From assembly GCF_042651065.1 (NCBI RefSeq), contig NZ_JBHSCH010000009.1, positions 24,552-88,551 on the forward strand: a stretch of 64,000 nucleotides of DNA, given 5' to 3'. Source of the stretch: Pseudoroseomonas aestuarii. Lineage in GTDB: Bacteria; Pseudomonadota; Alphaproteobacteria; Acetobacterales; Acetobacteraceae. Positions 14,858 through 23,146 of this stretch are shown piece by piece. The position numbers and the translations under genes are program-made. The notes under the pieces were generated by a model. That model was not told the origin of the DNA, made no database searches, and saw only the letters and a list, made by a program, of their open reading frames with translations. Each line of letters begins with the position of its first letter. The stretch's first letter is position 1.

Positions 14858-17047
14858 ATGGCCTCGCCGAACGCCGCCGATGAGAATCCCCGGCGCATGC
14901 CCTGCCTCGGAGAGGAGGCCGCCGGGCCCGAGTTCGACGCCCTGATCCGCGTGTTCGCCGAGGCGATGCGCTGCCCCATGGCCATGCTGTCCCTCGCCGG
15001 GCCGGACCGCCTTGTGCCGCGTGCCTCGGTGGGCCTGGGCGTCGGGGAGATTCCGCGGCTGAATGCCCTCTGCGACGCCACGCTGCGCGGCCATGATCTG
15101 CTCGCTGTCGAGGACGCCTGGTCCCATCCGCAGTTCCATGATCACCCGATGGCCGTGCAGCCGGGAGGAACACGCTTCTATATCGGCATTCCACTGACCG
15201 TGAACGGCGTGGCGCTCGGGGTGCTCTGCGCGATGGACGGCAGCCCGCGCCGGGCCGGAGCGGGGGAGCATGAGACGATGCGGCGCTTCGCGCTGGTCGC
15301 GCAGGCCCTGCTGCACGACCGGATGCAGGAGGTGCGGCTGCGCGACGTGCTGATGGAGCTGCGCCAGCATGGCCTGCAATTGCGGCGGCACAACCGCCTG
15401 CTCCACCAGGCGGCGCGGATGGCGCAGCTCGGCGCCTGGGAGATCGACCTGCAAAGCCAGAAGGTCTACTGGTCCGAGATCATCTACCGGCTGCATGACC
15501 TGCCGGTCGGCACGCCCATCTCCCTGGCGGGCGCCTTGAAGTTCTATCCGGAGCATGAGCGTGCCCGGATCCAGGAGATGATGGACACCACCATCAAGGG
15601 TGAAGGGCCGCTCGATTTCGAGGCGGACTTCGTCACGGCCCGCGGCCGCCATCGGCGTGTGCGCGCATTGGCGGAAATCGAGACGGAGCAGGGCGTGCCG
15701 GTGCGGGTCCTCGGCATCGTGCAGGATGTGACGGAAGGCTGGCGGATGATGGGCCGCCTCCGGAAGCTGGCGCACACCGACAGCCTGACAGGCCTGGGCA
15801 ACCGCACCGCGCTGTTCGAGCGGCTCGAGGCACTCCGCGCGATGCCGGAGGGCCATGAGGCGGCGCTGTACGTGCTCGACCTGGATGGCTTTCAGGATCT
15901 GAACGACCGCCACGGTCATCAGGAAGGTGACCAGGTGCTGAGCGGCGTCGCGCAGCGGCTGCGCCGCCTGGTCGCGGAGCCAGGCTTCGCGGCGCGCACG
16001 GGCAGCGATGAGTTCGCCCTGCTGCTGCCCAACCCCGGCACCCTGCCGGAAATCCGCGAGATGGCGCAGCGCATGGTCGCCGCCCTGCAGACCCGCCTGC
16101 CGGGCGAGAAGAGCTGGCGGCCGCTTTCCGTCAGCATCGGCGTGGCCCGCTGGCCGCACGATGCCGCAAGCCCGATCGGGCTGCTGCGGCAGGCGGACAT
16201 GGCGCTCTCCGATGGGCGCCGGCAGGGCAAGGCGCGCATCACCCTGTTCTCGCCATCCATCGCCACGCAGTTCCAGCAGCGGCGCGCGGCCATCGACCAT
16301 GTGCAGCGCGCCCTGGCGGAGGACCGGCTACGCCCGTTCTACCAGCCGAAGCTGTGCCTCACGAGCGGCCGGCTGATGGGCTTCGAGGCGCTGATGCGGG
16401 TCCTGGAGCCGGATGGCACGGTCAGCGGCCCGGCGCAGTTCTGGCCGGCCTTGCAGGAGCCGGGAACGGCCGAGCTGATCGGCATGCGGATGCTGGCGGC
16501 CATCACCCGCGACCTGGCGAACTGGCGGCTGGACGGCCTTCCGCCCACGCGGATCGGGCTGAACGTCACCGAGGCCGACGTGCTGTCGGACGGGCTGGTG
16601 GAGCGCGTGCTGGAACGGCTGCGCACCTGCGACCTGCCGCCCGAGGCGCTGGAGATCGAGGTGACCGAGACCGTGTTCCTCGGCCCGCAGAGGCCCGCCG
16701 TGACTCACATCCTGCAACGCCTGCACGATGCCGGCCTGCGGATCGCGCTGGATGATTTCGGCACCGGCTATGCCTCGCTGGTGCATCTGCGCGACTTCCC
16801 CATCCACTCCCTGAAGATCGACAAATCCTTCATCGACGATGTCGAGCAGGAGGGCGGCAGCCGGCTGATCGTCGAGATGCTGATCCAGCTGGCGCATGGG
16901 CTGGGCCTGGAGGTGGTGGCGGAAGGGGTTGAGAGCGGCGCGCAGCACCGGCTGCTGCAGAGGCTGGGCTGCGACGTAGGCCAGGGCCACCATTACGGCA
17001 TGGCCATGCCCGCCGACGCCGTGCGGGCGCTGCTGGCGGCGGAATGA
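14858..17047 (+). CDS. GAF-PAS-GGDEF-EAL c-di-GMP signalling protein
   Basis: A 729-residue cytoplasmic protein: GAF domain (about 25-165, with YIGIPLTVNGVALGVLCAMD), PAS domain (about 190-310; LGAWEIDLQSQKVYWSEII), GGDEF domain (about 320-475; TDSLTGLGNR, LDLDGFQDLNDRHGH) and EAL domain (about 485-725; MGFEALMRV, ALDDFGTGYASL, LKIDKSF). The GGDEF signature reads GSDEF, a one-residue change in the cyclase site; the EAL catalytic motif and DDFGTGY loop are intact, so phosphodiesterase activity is the safer guess. The ATG at 14858 follows GGGAGAAGCC; an alternative GTG at 14795 overlaps the exporter ATPase stop. Probable co-transcription suggests c-di-GMP control linked to the exporter. Confidence 0.88.
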   Translation: MASPNAADENPRRMPCLGEEAAGPEFDALIRVFAEAMRCPMAMLSLAGPDRLVPRASVGLGVGEIPRLNALCDATLRGHDLLAVEDAWSHPQFHDHPMAVQPGGTRFYIGIPLTVNGVALGVLCAMDGSPRRAGAGEHETMRRFALVAQALLHDRMQEVRLRDVLMELRQHGLQLRRHNRLLHQAARMAQLGAWEIDLQSQKVYWSEIIYRLHDLPVGTPISLAGALKFYPEHERARIQEMMDTTIKGEGPLDFEADFVTARGRHRRVRALAEIETEQGVPVRVLGIVQDVTEGWRMMGRLRKLAHTDSLTGLGNRTALFERLEALRAMPEGHEAALYVLDLDGFQDLNDRHGHQEGDQVLSGVAQRLRRLVAEPGFAARTGSDEFALLLPNPGTLPEIREMAQRMVAALQTRLPGEKSWRPLSVSIGVARWPHDAASPIGLLRQADMALSDGRRQGKARITLFSPSIATQFQQRRAAIDHVQRALAEDRLRPFYQPKLCLTSGRLMGFEALMRVLEPDGTVSGPAQFWPALQEPGTAELIGMRMLAAITRDLANWRLDGLPPTRIGLNVTEADVLSDGLVERVLERLRTCDLPPEALEIEVTETVFLGPQRPAVTHILQRLHDAGLRIALDDFGTGYASLVHLRDFPIHSLKIDKSFIDDVEQEGGSRLIVEMLIQLAHGLGLEVVAEGVESGAQHRLLQRLGCDVGQGHHYGMAMPADAVRALLAAE

Positions 17048-17057
17048 GAGGGCGGCT

Positions 17058-18023
17058 TCAGCAGACGAAATCCGCCGCCGCCACGGCCTCGCCGCGCAGG
17101 ACGCGCTCGATGTTGCCAAAGATCTGGCGAATGCCCTTCTCGAAATTGTCGGCGGCGAGGGCCGCGATGTGCGGCGTTGCCACGACGTTGTCGAACCGCA
17201 GGAGCGGGTTCTCCGCCGGCGTCGGCTCCGTCTCGTAGACATCGGTCGCGGCGCCCAGGATCTCGCCGGCCTCGAGCGCGGCGACGAGGTCGGCCTCCAC
17301 CACCACCCCGCCACGGGCGACGTTGATGAGCACGGCGCTGCGCTTCATGGACCGCAGCGCGGCCCGGTCGATCATCCCGGCGGTCTCCGGCGTCATCGGG
17401 CAGTGCAGCGAGACGACGTCGCTCTCGGCCAGCACCTCCGGAACACGGGCGAAGCGCACATCCTGCGCGGCCTCCTCCGCGGGGTCCAGGCGGCGGGTCT
17501 TGTTGTAGAGGATGCGGCAGCCGAAAGGCTTCAGCAGGCGCGCGACATTCTGCCCGATCGCGCCATAGCCGATGATTCCCACCGTCTTGCCGGTGAGCAT
17601 GAAGCTGGGCTTGGGCAGGGTGGTGGTGCGCCACGCGCCGGCGCGCAGCGTGGCATGGCCGAAGGCCAGGTTGCGCAGCAGGGCGATCATCAGGCCCAGG
17701 GTGAACTCGGCCACCGGCACGGCATTGCTGCCGGTGGTGCGGGCCACGGTGATGCCGCGCGCCCTGGCCGCCGCCAGATCGAAATTGTCGACGCCCACGC
17801 CCCATTTGTGCAGCAGCCTGGCCCGGCCCGCCGCGGCCAGCAGCGCGGCGTCCACCGCGATCTGGCCGGAGACCAGGAACTCGGCATCGGCCACGATCTC
17901 CCGCAGATGGGCCGGGTCGCGGCTGCGCGCGTAGTCGAGTTCCAGGCCGGCCGGCAGCAGCGCACGCATCCGCCGCGCGGTTTCGGCCGTGATCGGGTCG
18001 AGCACTATGATCTTGCGGGGCAT
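17058..18023 (-). CDS. D-isomer specific 2-hydroxyacid dehydrogenase
   Basis: A 321-residue NAD-dependent dehydrogenase. The NAD motif VGIIGYGAIGQNVARLL lies near residue 148, with substrate loop KWGVGVDNFDL near 73, catalytic Arg in INVARGGVVVEADL, the Glu in VYETEPTP and catalytic His in TPHIAA. It reduces 2-keto acids to D-2-hydroxy acids or the reverse; phosphoglycerate dehydrogenase, glyoxylate reductase and hydroxypyruvate reductase share this fold and cannot be told apart here. With the SDR gene next to it on the same strand it may form a hydroxyacid or sugar acid catabolic pair. Confidence 0.85.
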   Translation of the reverse strand: MPRKIIVLDPITAETARRMRALLPAGLELDYARSRDPAHLREIVADAEFLVSGQIAVDAALLAAAGRARLLHKWGVGVDNFDLAAARARGITVARTTGSNAVPVAEFTLGLMIALLRNLAFGHATLRAGAWRTTTLPKPSFMLTGKTVGIIGYGAIGQNVARLLKPFGCRILYNKTRRLDPAEEAAQDVRFARVPEVLAESDVVSLHCPMTPETAGMIDRAALRSMKRSAVLINVARGGVVVEADLVAALEAGEILGAATDVYETEPTPAENPLLRFDNVVATPHIAALAADNFEKGIRQIFGNIERVLRGEAVAAADFVC

Positions 18024-18143
18024 CGGGTGATCCGGGAGCGAGGACGAAGAGGGCAGGAAGCCGTATCCGCCGGAGCGTGCGGAGAAATCATCCCGGCGGC
18101 AAGCCGGGATGCAGCGGCCTTCCGGCCCTGGCGGGGGCGTTCC

Positions 18144-18911
18144 TCAGACCACCGCCGTCATGCCGCCATCCACGTAGAGCATCTGCCCGTTGACGAAGTC
18201 CGAGGCCGGCGCCGCCAGGAAGACGCAGGCGCCCACCAGCTCCTCCACCCGGCCCCAGCGGCCGGCCGGCGTGCGGCGGGCGAGCCAGGCGGTGAACTCC
18301 GCATCCTCCACCAGCGGCCGCGTCAGCTCCGTGGCGAAGTAGCCGGGGGCGATGGCGTTCACCTGCACGCCCCTTGCCGCCCACTCGGCGCAGAGGGCGC
18401 GGGTCAGCATCCGCACACCGCCCTTGCTGGTGGCGTAGGGGGCGGTGCCGGGCCGCGCCAGGTCGCTCTGCACCGAGGCGATGTTGATGATCTTGCCGCG
18501 CCCGCGCGCCGTCATGCGCCGCGCGGCGGCCTGGGCCACGAAGAACACCCCGTCGAGATTGGTGCGCAGGATCTCGTGCCAGACCGCCGGCGGCACGTCG
18601 AGCGCCGGCATGCGGCGGGTGATGCCGGCATTGTTCACCAGGATGTCCACCGGGCCGAGCCGCGCCTCGATCTCCGCCAGCGCCGCCTCGGCCGCCGCCG
18701 CCTCGGTCACGTCGAAGGCCGCGACCTCGGCGGCGAGCCCCGAAGCGGCGAGGCCCGCGCGGGCGGCCTCCAGCTTCGCCGGGTCGCGGCCGTTCAGCAC
18801 CACCTGCGCGCCGGCCTCGGCCAGGCCGCGCGCCAGCGCGAGCCCGATGCCCTGGCTGGAGCCGGTCAGCAGCGCGCGGCGCCCCGTCAGGTCGAAAAGT
18901 CCTGCCGTCAT
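18144..18911 (-). CDS. SDR family oxidoreductase, gluconate 5-dehydrogenase-like
   Basis: A 255-residue classical SDR: cofactor motif TGSSQGIGLALA near residue 16, NNAG at about 91, catalytic Ser in IASVQSD and YATSK near 158, and the late PGYFATELTRPLV. The sequence MTAGLFDLTGRRALLTGSSQ resembles gluconate 5-dehydrogenases (IdnO). Residue pattern after the first strand (LNGRDP) suggests NADP(H) preference. It is preceded by a TetR gene on the same strand, which may or may not control it. Confidence 0.82.
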   Translation of the reverse strand: MTAGLFDLTGRRALLTGSSQGIGLALARGLAEAGAQVVLNGRDPAKLEAARAGLAASGLAAEVAAFDVTEAAAAEAALAEIEARLGPVDILVNNAGITRRMPALDVPPAVWHEILRTNLDGVFFVAQAAARRMTARGRGKIINIASVQSDLARPGTAPYATSKGGVRMLTRALCAEWAARGVQVNAIAPGYFATELTRPLVEDAEFTAWLARRTPAGRWGRVEELVGACVFLAAPASDFVNGQMLYVDGGMTAVV

Positions 18912-18990
18912 CTGGGTCCCTCCCCGGGGATTTCGTTTCGCGGCCAGGGTGGCGGGTGGAGCGCGGCAGGGCAAGGCCAGGGCGCCGCCC

Positions 18991-19641
18991 TCAGCGTCCA
19001 GGCGGCTCCAGTCCGCAGCCGCGCAACACCAGCTGCAGGATGGTGTCGGTGCCGCGGGCGAAGCAGTCGGCGTCCGGCTCCGGCAGGTCCAGCACGGCGC
19101 CGATCTGGGCGCCGAAATCGGCATAGGTCTGGGTCATCGCCCAGATGCTGAAGAACAGGTGGGGCGGGTCCACCGGCGCCATGCGGCCCGCCGCGATCCA
19201 GCCCTCCAGCACCGTGGATTTCTCCCGCACCAGCGCGCGCAGCGGCCCAGCCAGGTGGCTGCGCAGATAGGGCGCGCCGTGCAGCACCTCGTTGGCGAAG
19301 ACGCGGGAGGCCTGCGGCCGCTCGCGCGACCAGCGCATCTTGGCGCGGATATAGGCAGTGAGCGCCTCGGCCGGTTCCGCCTCAGGGCGGATGCTGTCCG
19401 TGGCCGAGAGCCAGAGGGCGAGAATGCTGTCGAGCAGGGTGGTATAGAGTGCCTCCTTGGTGCCGAAGTAGTAGTGCAGGTTGGCCTTGGGCAGGCCGGC
19501 GGCGGCGGCGAGTTCCGACATGCTGGCCCCCTCGAAGCCCGCCTCGGCGAAGACGCGCTCGGCCCCGGCCAGGATCTGCGCGATGCGCGCCTGGCGCTGG
19601 CGGGCACGCGGGCCGATCTGTGCATTCCCTGCCTGCGTCAT
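18991..19641 (-). CDS. RutR-like TetR family repressor of pyrimidine catabolism
   Basis: A 216-residue regulator. The N-terminal helix-turn-helix (ILAGAERVFAEAGFEGASMS; LAAAAGLPKANLHYYFGTKE) is followed by a C-terminal ligand domain like that of RutR/YcdC (KMRWSRERPQASRVFANEVL; FFSIWAMTQTYADFGAQI). RutR binds uracil or thymine and represses pyrimidine-degradation operons. Here the gene is divergent from a three-gene uracil catabolism operon, with a matching operator between them. The ATG at 19641 is preferred over upstream codons since those would run through the operator. Confidence 0.87.
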   Translation of the reverse strand: MTQAGNAQIGPRARQRQARIAQILAGAERVFAEAGFEGASMSELAAAAGLPKANLHYYFGTKEALYTTLLDSILALWLSATDSIRPEAEPAEALTAYIRAKMRWSRERPQASRVFANEVLHGAPYLRSHLAGPLRALVREKSTVLEGWIAAGRMAPVDPPHLFFSIWAMTQTYADFGAQIGAVLDLPEPDADCFARGTDTILQLVLRGCGLEPPGR

Positions 19642-19699
19642 GATCAGAATTCCGGCCTGCTGCCTTGCAAATGGGCCAATCGGGGGCCTTGGGAAATTA

Positions 19700-19715
19700 T
19701 TGACCATTTGGTCAG
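19700..19715. promoter_or_regulatory. RutR-type operator
   Basis: TTGACCATTTGGTCAG has TGACCA and TGGTCA arms around TT and matches 15 of 16 positions of the established RutR consensus TTGACCANNTGGTCAA. It lies in the divergent gap between the TetR gene and the uracil operon, 90 bases before the first operon ATG. Confidence 0.85.
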
Positions 19716-19804
19716 CTTTCTTCTAGCGTCATATCGCCGACGCACCAAGCCGCCCCGCCGGGCGCGGCCCGCCGGTGCCGCACAGAGCGAGGCGTAGCGC
19801 GACG

Positions 19805-21076
19805 ATGACCGGCCTGAACCGACTGCGCGACGGCAAGGGCACCGCCCCGCGCCCGATCATCCTGACCTCCCATCCGCAGCGCGGCGGCGCCAAGGCCCTG
19901 CCGCTCCACTGGGGCGCGGCCGAGCCGGCGCGGCGTGGCCCCGTCATCGCCACCACGCAGGACCCCGCGGCGCGCAACGCCATCGGCACCCATGCGGGCT
20001 CCTATGCGCTGTACCGGGCGCTGGCGGTGGCCTCGGGGCAGCTCCGCGCCGACCACCGGCCGGATTTCCGCGACACCCGCCCGGCCCAGCCGATCGGCCC
20101 CTTCCCGGCCTGGGGGGACCCGGCGAGGATCGTCTCGCTCGACCCCTTCGGGCACATGGTGCCGGAACTCTACGCGGAGCAGCTCGCGGCGGGGCTGGAC
20201 ATCCGCCCCAGCATCGCCGTCACCCGCGCGCACATCAACATGCCGGAACTGGCCGATGCGGTGCGGGCCGGGCGACTGGCGCCGGATGGCGCGGTGCTGC
20301 TGGGCAATGGCGATGTGCGCGTCACCAAGATCGCCATCGAGCCGGTGTGGTGGCTGCCCGGTATCGCCGCCCGCTTCGGCATCGATGAGACCGCGCTGCG
20401 ACGCAACCTGTTCGAGCAGACCGGCGGCATGTTCCCCGAGCTGGTGACGCGGCCCGACCTGCGGGTGTTCCTGCCCCCCATCGGCAGCATGTCGGTCTAT
20501 CTCTTCGGCGACACGGCGAAGCTCGGCCAGGCGGAGACGCGCATCGCCTGCCGCATCCATGACGAGTGCAACGGCTCCGACGTGTTCGGCTCCGACATCT
20601 GCACCTGCCGGCCCTATCTGGCGCATGGCATCGAGGCCTGCATCGGCATGGCGCAGGAGGGCGGCGTCGGCGTCATCGTCTACAACCGCAAGGAGGGGCG
20701 GGCGCTGGGCGAGGTGACGAAGTTCCTTGTCTACAACGCGCGCAAGCGGCAGGAGGGTGGCGACCGGGCGGAGCAGTACTTCCAGCGCACCGAATGCGTG
20801 GCCGGCGTGCAGGACATGCGCTTCCAGGAGCTGATGCCGGATGTGCTGCACTGGCTCGGCATCACCCGCATCGACCGGCTGGTGTCGATGAGCAACATGA
20901 AGTTCGCGCCGATCACCGCCAGCGGCATCGATGTGGTGGAGCGCATCCCGATCCCCGACGAACTGATCCCGGCCGATGCGCGGGTGGAGATGGATGCCAA
21001 GAAGGCGGCCGGCTATTTCTCCCCCGCCGTGCCGGACGCGGCGGAACTGGCCGTGGCCAAGGGCCGCGCGCTGTGA
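19805..21076 (+). CDS. Urc1-type GTP cyclohydrolase II homologue (uracil catabolism)
   Basis: A 423-residue member of the GTP cyclohydrolase II/RibA superfamily. The core (about 245-350) shows RIHDECNGSDVFGSDICTC, which supplies the three zinc-binding cysteines, then GVGVIVYNRKEGRALGEVTK. It is about twice the length of ordinary RibA and has an extra 200-residue N-terminal region, which is the URC1 type. URC1 acts in the URC uracil catabolism pathway first described in the yeast Lachancea kluyveri and found as gene clusters in bacteria; it is not expected to make riboflavin. Its stop overlaps the next start (GTGA). ATG 19805 is preferred over a GTG at 19775. Confidence 0.85.
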   Translation: MTGLNRLRDGKGTAPRPIILTSHPQRGGAKALPLHWGAAEPARRGPVIATTQDPAARNAIGTHAGSYALYRALAVASGQLRADHRPDFRDTRPAQPIGPFPAWGDPARIVSLDPFGHMVPELYAEQLAAGLDIRPSIAVTRAHINMPELADAVRAGRLAPDGAVLLGNGDVRVTKIAIEPVWWLPGIAARFGIDETALRRNLFEQTGGMFPELVTRPDLRVFLPPIGSMSVYLFGDTAKLGQAETRIACRIHDECNGSDVFGSDICTCRPYLAHGIEACIGMAQEGGVGVIVYNRKEGRALGEVTKFLVYNARKRQEGGDRAEQYFQRTECVAGVQDMRFQELMPDVLHWLGITRIDRLVSMSNMKFAPITASGIDVVERIPIPDELIPADARVEMDAKKAAGYFSPAVPDAAELAVAKGRAL

Positions 21077-22293
21077 GCGGTGCGCTGGCCCTGCTGCGCC
21101 GGCCGGAGACGATCCGCGCCCGCTGCCACGCACTCCTCGTCCTGGCCGAGCGCGACGCGCTGCCGCACTTCACCTTCCACCCCGCCCGCCTGCCGGCGGC
21201 GGCCGACTACGTGACGGAGACCATCCGGCAGAACTACCCGGACCTGCGCATCCCCTACCATGCCCGCTGGCGGCACTTCGCAGCCGGCGGGGTGGACCGC
21301 TGGGGCGCGCTGGCGGCGCGGCTGGCGGGGGAGGGGACGGAGGCGGTCGCGCGCCGTCGCATCGACCTCTGCGTCGTCTCGGTGCTGCTGGATGCGGGGG
21401 CGGGGCCGGCCTGGTCCTTCACCGAGCCGGACGGCACGCGCACCAACCGCTCCGAGGGGCTGGCCGTGGCCAGCCTGCATGCCTTCGCCGCCGGCCTGTT
21501 CTCCAGCGACCCGGCCGACCCGCTGCGCGTGGATGCCGAGGCGCTGCTGGCGCTGGACACGGCACAGCTGGGCGCCGCCTTCCAGCACGCGCCGGGCAAC
21601 CCGCTGGAGGGGCTGGAGGGGCGTGCCGCGCTGATGCGCAACCTCGGTGCCGCGCTGCTGCGGGTGCCGGCGCTGTTCGGCGCCGCGCCGGCACGGCCGG
21701 GCCGGTTGTTCGACTATCTGCGCGCCCGGGCCACGCCCCAAGGGCTGCCCGCCGCCGCCATCCTCGCCGCGCTGCTGGAGGGGCTGGCGCCGGTCTGGCC
21801 GGCCCGGCTCTCGCTGGAGGGCGAGAACCTGGGCGATGTCTGGCGCCACCCGCTGGCCGCGCCGGAGGGGCCGGCGGCGGGGCTGGTGCCCTTCCACAAG
21901 CTCTCGCAATGGCTGAGCTACTCGCTGGCCGAGGTGCTGGAGGAGGCGGGCCTGCCCGTCACCGGCCTCGACGCCCTGACCGGCCTGCCAGAGTACCGCA
22001 ATGGCGGGCTGTTGCTCGATCTCGGCGTGCTGGCCTTGCGCGACCCCACCCTGGCACGGCAAACCCTGCCCGCCGACCATCCGGCCATCGTCGAGTGGCG
22101 GGCGCTGACCGTGGCGCTGCTCGACCGGCTGGCGGAGCTGGTGCGGGCGCGGCTCGGCCTCGACGCCGCCGCCCTGCCGCTGGCCCGCGTGCTGGAGGGG
22201 GGAAGCTGGGCCGCCGGCCGCCGCATCGCCCGCGCGATGCGGCCGGATGGCGGGCCGCCGCTGACGCTCGCCAGCGATGGCACCGTGTTCTGA
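21073..22293 (+). CDS. Urc4-type protein, DUF1688 (uracil catabolism)
   Basis: A 406-residue protein of the DUF1688/URC4 family. Typical stretches are RRPETIRARCHALLVLAERD at the N-terminus, NYPDLRIPYHARWRHF near residue 55, LDAGAGPAWSFTEPDGT near 97, RSEGLAVASLHAFAAGLFS, RPGRLFDYL and VPFHKLSQWLSYSL. The biochemical step is not firmly established; genetics in yeast show it is needed for uracil degradation. The GTG start sits inside the stop of the Urc1 gene, and the third gene follows after 28 bases, so the three are one operon. Confidence 0.85.
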   Translation: MSGALALLRRPETIRARCHALLVLAERDALPHFTFHPARLPAAADYVTETIRQNYPDLRIPYHARWRHFAAGGVDRWGALAARLAGEGTEAVARRRIDLCVVSVLLDAGAGPAWSFTEPDGTRTNRSEGLAVASLHAFAAGLFSSDPADPLRVDAEALLALDTAQLGAAFQHAPGNPLEGLEGRAALMRNLGAALLRVPALFGAAPARPGRLFDYLRARATPQGLPAAAILAALLEGLAPVWPARLSLEGENLGDVWRHPLAAPEGPAAGLVPFHKLSQWLSYSLAEVLEEAGLPVTGLDALTGLPEYRNGGLLLDLGVLALRDPTLARQTLPADHPAIVEWRALTVALLDRLAELVRARLGLDAAALPLARVLEGGSWAAGRRIARAMRPDGGPPLTLASDGTVF

Positions 22294-22321
22294 CAGAAAG
22301 CCCGACCCGGAAAGCCCGACC

Positions 22322-22972
22322 ATGACCGACGCGCCGAACGGCCCCCGCGACGTGACCGTGATCCAGCACCCGCTGGTGCAACACAAGCTGACCCTGATGC
22401 GGCAGAAGGCGACCTCCACCGGCGAGTTCCGCCGCCTGGCGCGCGAGATCAGCCTGCTGATGGCCTATGAGCTGACCCGCGACCTGCCGCTGGAGACCGC
22501 CGCCATCGAGACGCCGCTGGAGCCGATGCAGGCGCCGATCCTCTCCGGCAAGAAGCTCTGCATCGTCTCCATCCTGCGCGCCGGCGACGGGCTGATGGAG
22601 GGGATGCTGGACCTCGTCCCCTCCGCCCGCGTCGGCCATATCGGCCTGTACCGGGACCCGGAGACGCTGGTGCCGGTGGAGTACTACCTGAAGCTGCCGG
22701 ACGATGTCTCCGAGCGGCTGGTGATCGTGGTGGACCCGATGCTGGCCACCGGCCATTCCGCCGCCGCGGCGCTGGCGCGGCTGAAGCAGGCCGGGGCGGA
22801 GCAGCTCCGCTTCGCCTGCCTGCTGGCGGCGCCGCAGGGTGTGGATGTCGTGACCAGCGCCCATCCGGACGTGCCGGTCTTCACCTGCTCCATCGACCGC
22901 GAGCTGGACGAGCACGCCTATATCCGCCCCGGCCTGGGCGACGCCGGGGACCGTCTGTACGGGACGAAGTAG
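22322..22972 (+). CDS. upp: Uracil phosphoribosyltransferase (Urc6/Upp)
   Basis: A 216-residue enzyme making UMP from uracil and PRPP. Motifs: ILRAGDGLMEGMLDLVPSAR near residue 87, LYRDPETLVPVEYY near 107, the PRPP loop VVDPMLATGHSAAAAL near 137 and the uracil-binding C-terminus PGLGDAGDRLYGTK. The length is that of bacterial Upp. In the URC pathway uracil is first turned into UMP-level ribotide by this enzyme, so its position as third gene after Urc1 and Urc4 is functional rather than salvage alone. ATG 22322 follows GGAAAG. Confidence 0.93.
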   Translation: MTDAPNGPRDVTVIQHPLVQHKLTLMRQKATSTGEFRRLAREISLLMAYELTRDLPLETAAIETPLEPMQAPILSGKKLCIVSILRAGDGLMEGMLDLVPSARVGHIGLYRDPETLVPVEYYLKLPDDVSERLVIVVDPMLATGHSAAAALARLKQAGAEQLRFACLLAAPQGVDVVTSAHPDVPVFTCSIDRELDEHAYIRPGLGDAGDRLYGTK

Positions 22973-22985
22973 AATCTCGCCGGAC

Positions 22986-23010
22986 GGGGGGCGCCTTCGC
23001 GGCGCGCCCC
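22986..23010 (+). terminator. GC-rich hairpin after the uracil operon
   Basis: GGGGGGCGCC and GGCGCGCCCC flank a TTCGC loop, 13 bases past the upp stop. The stem is strong but lacks a clear T-run, so it may terminate only weakly or stabilise the 3' end. Confidence 0.45.
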
Positions 23011-23146
23011 GCAGCGCCGGATGAGGCGCCGGATAGCGCCCGCTCACGCCAGCGGACCTGAAGCACGGTCACGCGCCACGGGCGCGCCGCGGCCCCGCCC
23101 GAAACCATGCGAGGGGCGGGATGTTCTATGGGCCGGAGGTGGGGCG

